Source: Willaertia magna (taxonomy: Eukaryota > Heterolobosea > Eutetramitea > Acrasida > Naegleriidae). Taken from it: DNA of 10,626 bases. Position numbers and translations under genes: made by a program. Within the stretch, counting starts at the first letter, position 1. The number at the start of each line of letters is the position of its first letter. Below are positions 6,888-10,626 of the stretch, one piece after another. The notes under the pieces are model-generated. The model had not been told where the DNA came from, did no database searches, and was given only the letters and a program-made list of their open reading frames with translations. Location of the stretch: assembly GCA_902984215.1 (NCBI GenBank), contig CADWAF010000729.1, positions 1 through 10,626 of the forward strand, read 5' to 3'.

Positions 6888-8270
6888 TTAGTCATTATTT
6901 TCCAAATCAACACAAACTACAGCAACATCTCTGAATTTTTCACAATTTGTTAATTTATCTTTTAATTTTTCTGAATCATCAATAATTAACATGATATAAT
7001 CTCTGGAAAGAAGAATATTCTTAATTTTCTTTCCTTTATATTGTTTATCGCTTTTCATTATTGGTAAATTATTTAATTTTGTTACCTTTTCAACCACGCC
7101 AAAATTTCCAAATTTATTTCCCTTATTCTTTCCCTTAACATAAATCTCTTCCGTTCCTGTAATTTCATTATTAATTATTAAAATATAATCTGAATTGTAA
7201 GTTGTAATAATATCCTTAATTGTATAATATTTATGACCAATTTTATTATTTAATTGCTCAGTTATATTAACAAATTCCGGTGAAGAAGTATTCGGATAAT
7301 ATTGAAGTCTTAATTCCAATAAATTATTATTTGACAACATGACTAATAAATATTTATCAATGACACGTACATTATTAATTGTTAAATTATTTTGATTAAT
7401 GTAATGAATGAAATTTGGATAAAAACCAAGTTGATTTTGTAATAAATTAAAGATATAACGGTCACTTTCCCAATATCCAAAAATAAATTCGTCTAAAATA
7501 ACTTTTCCATCATTTAACAAATAACAAATTGCGTTCTTTCCACAAGAAATTGAAGAAATTTCTGATGTGAGAGCTGCATGTTCAAATTTCATTAAAAAAT
7601 CACGTTGACCATATAAATTATCAATTGGATCTCTTTTACCAAATTGATAAATATTATTTCTTTCCGTTAAGACAACTGTAAAAGTTTTACAACATTGTAT
7701 AATTTTAATTTTTTCTTGTTTAAAATAATTTAATTCTTTTAATTCTTTCCAGTATCCTTTATTTTGTGTTTCATCTAACTGTTGATAAGAATTATCTCCA
7801 TAACCATAAAGAGTATCATTCTTTGAAAGTAAAATTACAAAATTATCACCTACGTGAATGTCAATAATTTCACTATCAATTATTGTAACATTTTCATCTT
7901 CATTGGATTCATTTAAAATCATGGCAGTGTCATTGGTAATTAATTTTACTGTAATAATTTCCTTTCCAATTAAAGTTAAACATTGAACTGGAAAATAATA
8001 ATCATTATTTGTTGATAAAATAATTAAACCACTTTTAATTGTTTTAATAAGTTGAATATCTTGAGCATCTTGACAGTAAGCTATTTTATTTGCTTCAAAC
8101 GATAGAAATGGCAATTTAGAAAAGAATCCTTTTGTTTCTAATTTAATTTCTTGTTGTGCTTTTTTCTTCTTTTTATTTATTGTTGCTGTTTCATTATTGT
8201 TGTTTGTTGATAATACTCCTTTCATTATTTCATTAAAGAAGGAATCATCTCCACAATAATAAAGAGACAT
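6888..8270 (-). CDS. RCC1-like repeat protein, ends at a BTB-like segment
   Basis: The frame opens at 8360, but I prefer the second Met (8270, residue 31 of the longer frame), giving 460 residues. Its leader GAAAAA-ATG matches the A-rich starts of the neighbours, and MSLYYCGDDSFFNE looks like the first RCC1 blade. RCC1-like repeats form beta-propellers that bind proteins or small GTPases. In longer-frame numbering, degenerate repeats are seen at 167-195 (HVGDNFVILLSKNDTLYGYG), 219-241 (IIQCCKTFTVVLTERNNIYQFG) and 267-288 (EISSISCGKNAICYLLNDG), with weaker ones up to 460. A Lys-run lies at 63-67. Signature Gly residues are often lost, so exchange-factor activity is doubtful. The last residues, KLTNCEKFRDVAVVC (469-483), resemble the opening of a BTB/POZ domain, yet the protein stops seven residues later. 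No in-frame continuation exists before the convergent gene. Confidence 0.72.
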   Translation of the reverse strand: MSLYYCGDDSFFNEIMKGVLSTNNNNETATINKKKKKAQQEIKLETKGFFSKLPFLSFEANKIAYCQDAQDIQLIKTIKSGLIILSTNNDYYFPVQCLTLIGKEIITVKLITNDTAMILNESNEDENVTIIDSEIIDIHVGDNFVILLSKNDTLYGYGDNSYQQLDETQNKGYWKELKELNYFKQEKIKIIQCCKTFTVVLTERNNIYQFGKRDPIDNLYGQRDFLMKFEHAALTSEISSISCGKNAICYLLNDGKVILDEFIFGYWESDRYIFNLLQNQLGFYPNFIHYINQNNLTINNVRVIDKYLLVMLSNNNLLELRLQYYPNTSSPEFVNITEQLNNKIGHKYYTIKDIITTYNSDYILIINNEITGTEEIYVKGKNKGNKFGNFGVVEKVTKLNNLPIMKSDKQYKGKKIKNILLSRDYIMLIIDDSEKLKDKLTNCEKFRDVAVVCVDLENND

Positions 8271-8507
8271 TTTTTCTAATGTACTTATGAATTTCGAATT
8301 ATGAATTTTGATTTTAAAGGTTTTGATTGGTATGGATTCGTATGAATAGTACACGTACATAACTGCGTTTTGTAATTTGATGTAAGGTTTAATACTTTAC
8401 AAAATTTTGTAGTGTTACTTCTCTCGAGAAGTATCTTAAAGTTGAATAAGGAAAACTGTTGTTTTTGTAATTATTTAATTTTTGCTTAATAATTTTTAAT
8501 AATTAAA
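8271..8507. promoter_or_regulatory. Divergent intergenic region between RCC1-like gene and small plus-strand ORF
   Basis: If the RCC1-like protein starts at 8270, this 237-bp stretch holds both divergent promoters and includes 30 codons that stay open upstream to 8360. It contains a perfect 7-bp-stem inverted repeat, TACTTCT-CTCG-AGAAGTA (8416-8433), close to the middle. The leader of the plus-strand ORF is A/T-rich and ends AATTAAA before ATG. Confidence 0.4.
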
Positions 8508-8693
8508 ATGAATCAACAACCACAACAAAAGAACAAATCAAATAACGATAAAAATCAATTACCTCCATCATCAACTCTTTCTCAAGAACAAAATATTCAT
8601 TCAGATGAAGCATTATTAAGGGATTCTCCACATAAACAACATACAAAAAGAAAGGGAAACTTATTTGAATTGTCAGGACATCAAAATGTATAA
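8508..8693 (+). CDS. Small hydrophilic hypothetical protein, 61 residues
   Basis: I do not recognise this protein. It starts after an A-rich leader (AATTAAA-ATG) like the other genes and ends in TAA. AATAAA hexamers follow at 8696-8701 and 8710-8715, which makes a complete small transcription unit plausible. The N-terminal half is Gln/Asn/Lys-rich (MNQQPQQKNKSNNDKNQ) and looks disordered. The second half, DEALLRDSPHKQHTKRKG then NLFELSGHQNV, is less repetitive and has a basic cluster that could be a nuclear-localisation-type patch. There are no membrane segments. An overlapping minus-strand ORF (8503-8727) encodes an improbable Phe/Val-rich hydrophobic protein and looks like its shadow. Conservation of the C-terminal half in relatives would settle whether it is real. 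Confidence 0.5.
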   Translation: MNQQPQQKNKSNNDKNQLPPSSTLSQEQNIHSDEALLRDSPHKQHTKRKGNLFELSGHQNV

Positions 8694-8758
8694 TTAATAA
8701 ATTGTTTGTAATAAAGTCAACTGTCAACTCATTAGATTTAATATCTTTTCATTTCCAA
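8694..8758. terminator. Convergent 3' ends with AATAAA/ATTAAA signals
   Basis: This 65-bp gap lies between the stop of the 61-residue ORF (plus) and the stop of the ADP-ribosylglycohydrolase gene (minus). Plus-strand AATAAA occurs at 8696-8701 and 8710-8715. On the minus strand an ATTAAA variant lies at 8742-8737. A tandem 7-mer, GTCAACT twice, spans 8716-8729. Confidence 0.45.
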
Positions 8759-10129
8759 TTAAAATTTTAACACAAATTTTTCATATCCTACGTCTTCATT
8801 ACTTATTGTAATATTTTCTTTATAAATTAACTTTGATAACTCCCTTCCTCTTTCAATAATAGCATCTCTTCCCCACACATCTTCATTCTCAATAATTTCA
8901 TACCATTTCTTTGGAATCCATTTTGTTCCATGAAGTGAACCAATCAATGCTCCAATAATTGCACCAATTGTGTCAGCATCACCTCCCATATTAACAGCCC
9001 TAAGAATACATTGTATTGGATCATCATAATATTGAAGAAATATATATAATACATTTGCGAAAGCGTCAGTAGCTCTAATTTGAAAACCATATCCAAATTG
9101 GGTATTGCCAATCATTCTCTCTAAAAATACATTAATCTCTTCTATATAATTATCTGACATTATATAACCTCTTTCTCCCTTAACAAAAGTAGTAGAATTC
9201 TCTTTTTTTGCCTTTTCTGTTAATAATTCTTTTACAATATTTAATTTCTCTTTCATTATTTCAGAAAGAGAGATTGAAATAATCCAATCTAGAAAATCAT
9301 TTGGATTAAAGTTTTTAATATTATCATACATATAATTACTTAAATAAATCATTGACTTAACTTGTAAATAAGCAGCATCAACTGCCTCAATATGAACATG
9401 AGTTGGCATTGAAACTGTATAGACAGCTTGATAAATCTCATTGTCATCATCTTTATCAGTCATACTATCCATTATTATTCTTTCTTTTTTAACAAGATTG
9501 TAATGAATAAAAGGCATTGCTAATGGAGCAATCCTCATTAAGGCACCATTTGCATAACTTCCTTCTTTATAAAAAGTTGTAGCACTATCTTTATAAGATA
9601 ATTGTCCTTTATATAAACCATTTAATATATTACTAACAGAAGGACCATAACCTCTCATTGGACCAATATCTCTAAACCATTTAACGTAGAACTTTGAACA
9701 AGATTCTGCATTAATTTCTTTCTTATGAATTAAACAACTTGTTAATGCAATCATCATTTCTGAATCATCTGTATATTTACCTTTTGCTAGGTCAATAACA
9801 AGATGTTTTTCGTGAAGAGTTATTAATCTAGAGAATGGTTTAAATTCTAATTTTGAACCTAAAATATCACCTAAACAACACCCTAATAATGTTCCTAAAC
9901 ATCTATCTAAATGTTGAATTTCTATTTGAGTTTTAGATTGGTTTTCATTCGGAAGTAAAAGATCATTAATTCGTTCTTCTTCTTCTAATGGAATCCTCTT
10001 TTCTTGTTTTAAATTTTCAATTTTTTCATCATATTCTTCCTTTGTTATCACACCATTTCTAAAGGCTATTGTCAATTTATTGATTGTTCTTTTTGCTTTG
10101 CCATCGCACATAAATAGTGTTTGCTGCAT
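8759..10129 (-). CDS. ADP-ribosylglycohydrolase family protein with SHOCT-like N-terminal extension
   Basis: This 456-residue protein belongs to the DraG/ADPRH (macroD-unrelated) family, which removes ADP-ribose from proteins or related compounds using two Mg2+ ions. The family's motifs are all present. LLGCCLGDILGSKLEF (81-96) is the GxxxGDxLG start. YTDDSEMMIA (119-128) gives the metal-binding Thr120, Asp121 and Asp122. Next come GPSVSNILNG (162-171), ANGALMRIAPLA (193-204), HVHIEAVDAAY (244-254) and MGGDADTIGAIIGALIG (381-397), with metal ligands Asp384, Asp386 and Thr387. The catalytic set looks intact. The protein is longer than the usual 300-350 residues because of an N-terminal extension of about 75 residues and a loop near 300-345. 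Residues 16-41 (INKLTIAFRNGVITKEEYDEKIENL) match the SHOCT pattern L..L...G.IT.EEF/Y...K..L. It starts after TTTAAAAA-ATG and lies downstream of the Lys/Tyr-rich gene on the same strand. Confidence 0.92.
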   Translation of the reverse strand: MQQTLFMCDGKAKRTINKLTIAFRNGVITKEEYDEKIENLKQEKRIPLEEEERINDLLLPNENQSKTQIEIQHLDRCLGTLLGCCLGDILGSKLEFKPFSRLITLHEKHLVIDLAKGKYTDDSEMMIALTSCLIHKKEINAESCSKFYVKWFRDIGPMRGYGPSVSNILNGLYKGQLSYKDSATTFYKEGSYANGALMRIAPLAMPFIHYNLVKKERIIMDSMTDKDDDNEIYQAVYTVSMPTHVHIEAVDAAYLQVKSMIYLSNYMYDNIKNFNPNDFLDWIISISLSEIMKEKLNIVKELLTEKAKKENSTTFVKGERGYIMSDNYIEEINVFLERMIGNTQFGYGFQIRATDAFANVLYIFLQYYDDPIQCILRAVNMGGDADTIGAIIGALIGSLHGTKWIPKKWYEIIENEDVWGRDAIIERGRELSKLIYKENITISNEDVGYEKFVLKF

Positions 10130-10228
10130 TTTTTAAAGTTGAGATTTTCAAAATTTACAGATTGAGCACACAAAACAAAATTTATTTATTTTACAATGTT
10201 GTTTGGATAAATTTACTTATTCACAGTT

Positions 10229-10624
10229 TTAATGTTTATATTGTTTAACTTTATAGTGTTTGGTAATTCTTCTTTTCTTTTGGGTATTCTTCTTTGGTTT
10301 ATAAGAGTTTACTTTCTTTGGTGATTTCTTATAGGTTTTAACAGGTCTTTTCTTGAAGGATTTTACTTTGTATTGTTTTGTACTCTTTTTATATGATTTT
10401 ACTTTATATTGTTTGGTCTTTTTATTGACACTTCTTTTCTTTCCTTTACAATCTCTTTTCTTTTTATTTTGTTTTGTTGGTTTGTAAACTTTGACATTTT
10501 TCTTGTAAACTCTATTCTTCTTTTTCTTTGGAACATAAATATTAACTTTGTAATTATTTACTGCCTTGGCTTCTAAACCACAATTGATAAATAAAACTGC
10601 AACTACAATGCTTAATAATAAAAC
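10229..10624 (-). CDS. Secreted Lys/Tyr-rich repetitive protein, N-terminal codon(s) beyond window edge
   Basis: An open frame of 131 residues enters from the right edge and ends in TAA at 10229. It is unlike any enzyme. It begins inside a signal peptide, VLLLSIVVAVLFINCGLEAKA, with AKA at 19-21 fitting the -3/-1 cleavage rule, so only a few N-terminal residues should be missing. The mature part (22-131) is about 38% Lys, with 11 Tyr, several Arg, a single Asp and no Glu. YK dipeptides recur throughout. A 12-residue unit, TKQYKVKSYKKS, is repeated in tandem (70-81 and 82-93) and recurs once more as TKHYKVKQYKH at the C-terminus (121-131). There is one mature Cys (59). The strong positive charge with regularly spaced Tyr suggests an extracellular structural, adhesive, wall or polyanion-binding protein. 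That role is inferred from composition only. Confidence 0.82.
   Translation of the reverse strand, partial: VLLLSIVVAVLFINCGLEAKAVNNYKVNIYVPKKKKNRVYKKNVKVYKPTKQNKKKRDCKGKKRSVNKKTKQYKVKSYKKSTKQYKVKSFKKRPVKTYKKSPKKVNSYKPKKNTQKKRRITKHYKVKQYKH
10346..10417 (-). repeat. Tandem 36-bp coding repeat (two copies) in the Lys/Tyr-rich gene
   Basis: Two adjacent 36-bp units encode T-K-Q-Y-K-V-K-S-Y/F-K-K-S/R. The protein units differ at 2 of 12 positions, while several synonymous codon differences are visible (for example TAT/TAC and ACC/ACA). The duplication is therefore old enough to have diverged in DNA while the protein was conserved. Confidence 0.8.
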
Positions 10625-10626
10625 AG

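Noticed and set aside
8271..8360. Longer N-terminus of the RCC1-like protein starting at 8360
   Set aside because: The ATG at 8360 follows GCAGTT, unlike the A-rich leaders of all other genes here. The extra 30 residues are not RCC1-like, and the blade pattern begins at the second Met.
8416..8433. Inverted repeat TACTTCT-CTCG-AGAAGTA
   Set aside because: A single 7-bp stem with no accompanying signal. It could be a binding site in the divergent promoter, but nothing supports a specific role.
8503..8727. 74-codon minus-strand ORF with hydrophobic Phe/Val-rich product
   Set aside because: It is the complement of the Gln/Asn/Lys-rich 61-residue ORF. Its hydrophobicity is the expected mirror of that composition, and it runs into the convergent 3' region.

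Overview
The window looks like nuclear DNA of a compact, AT-rich protist genome. The best guess is a Naegleria-like heterolobosean amoeboflagellate. The reasons are: protein genes with no visible introns, intergenic gaps of about 40-350 bp, purine/A-rich leaders before start codons, TAA as the only stop used (eight of eight visible ends), standard-code reading, AATAAA-type signals near gene ends, and Asn/Lys-rich proteins of eukaryotic families (F-box, RCC1-like, NmrA-like, EEP, ADP-ribosylglycohydrolase). I see no bacterial operon signals, tRNA, rRNA or CRISPR. The taxonomic call is inference.

Layout, left to right. Positions 1-939 (minus) hold an endonuclease/exonuclease/phosphatase (EEP) protein whose last few residues run off the left edge. 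Positions 1012-1272 (minus) hold a small, uncertain 86-residue ORF. Positions 1479-2325 are a gene-free DNA element with perfect 16-bp terminal inverted repeats and a perfect 8-bp flanking duplication (1471-1478 and 2326-2333). This is a clear non-autonomous DNA transposon (MITE-like) insertion. Its right-hand duplication contains the stop codon of the next gene, an NmrA/isoflavone-reductase-like NAD(P)-binding protein (2328-3263, minus). Next come an F-box protein with a SPRY-like C-terminal region (3615-4700, minus) and, divergent from it, a 604-residue protein of unknown function with a possible ubiquitin-like N-terminal fold (5034-6848, plus). Convergent to that, only 39 bp away, is an RCC1-like repeat protein (6888-8270, minus) that ends just as a BTB-like segment seems to begin. 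A 61-residue hydrophilic ORF (8508-8693, plus) converges on an ADP-ribosylglycohydrolase with a SHOCT-like N-terminal extension (8759-10129, minus). At the right edge (10229-10624, minus) is a secreted, extremely Lys/Tyr-rich repetitive protein lacking only its first codon or codons.

The genes do not form an obvious pathway. Several belong to protein-turnover or signalling families: an F-box adaptor, an RCC1-like protein with a possible BTB remnant, a possible ubiquitin-like fold and an ADP-ribose hydrolase. This probably reflects expanded families in the genome and not a cluster. The most notable items are the undescribed-looking transposable element and its effect on the NmrA-like gene's 3' end, and the Lys/Tyr-rich secreted protein.
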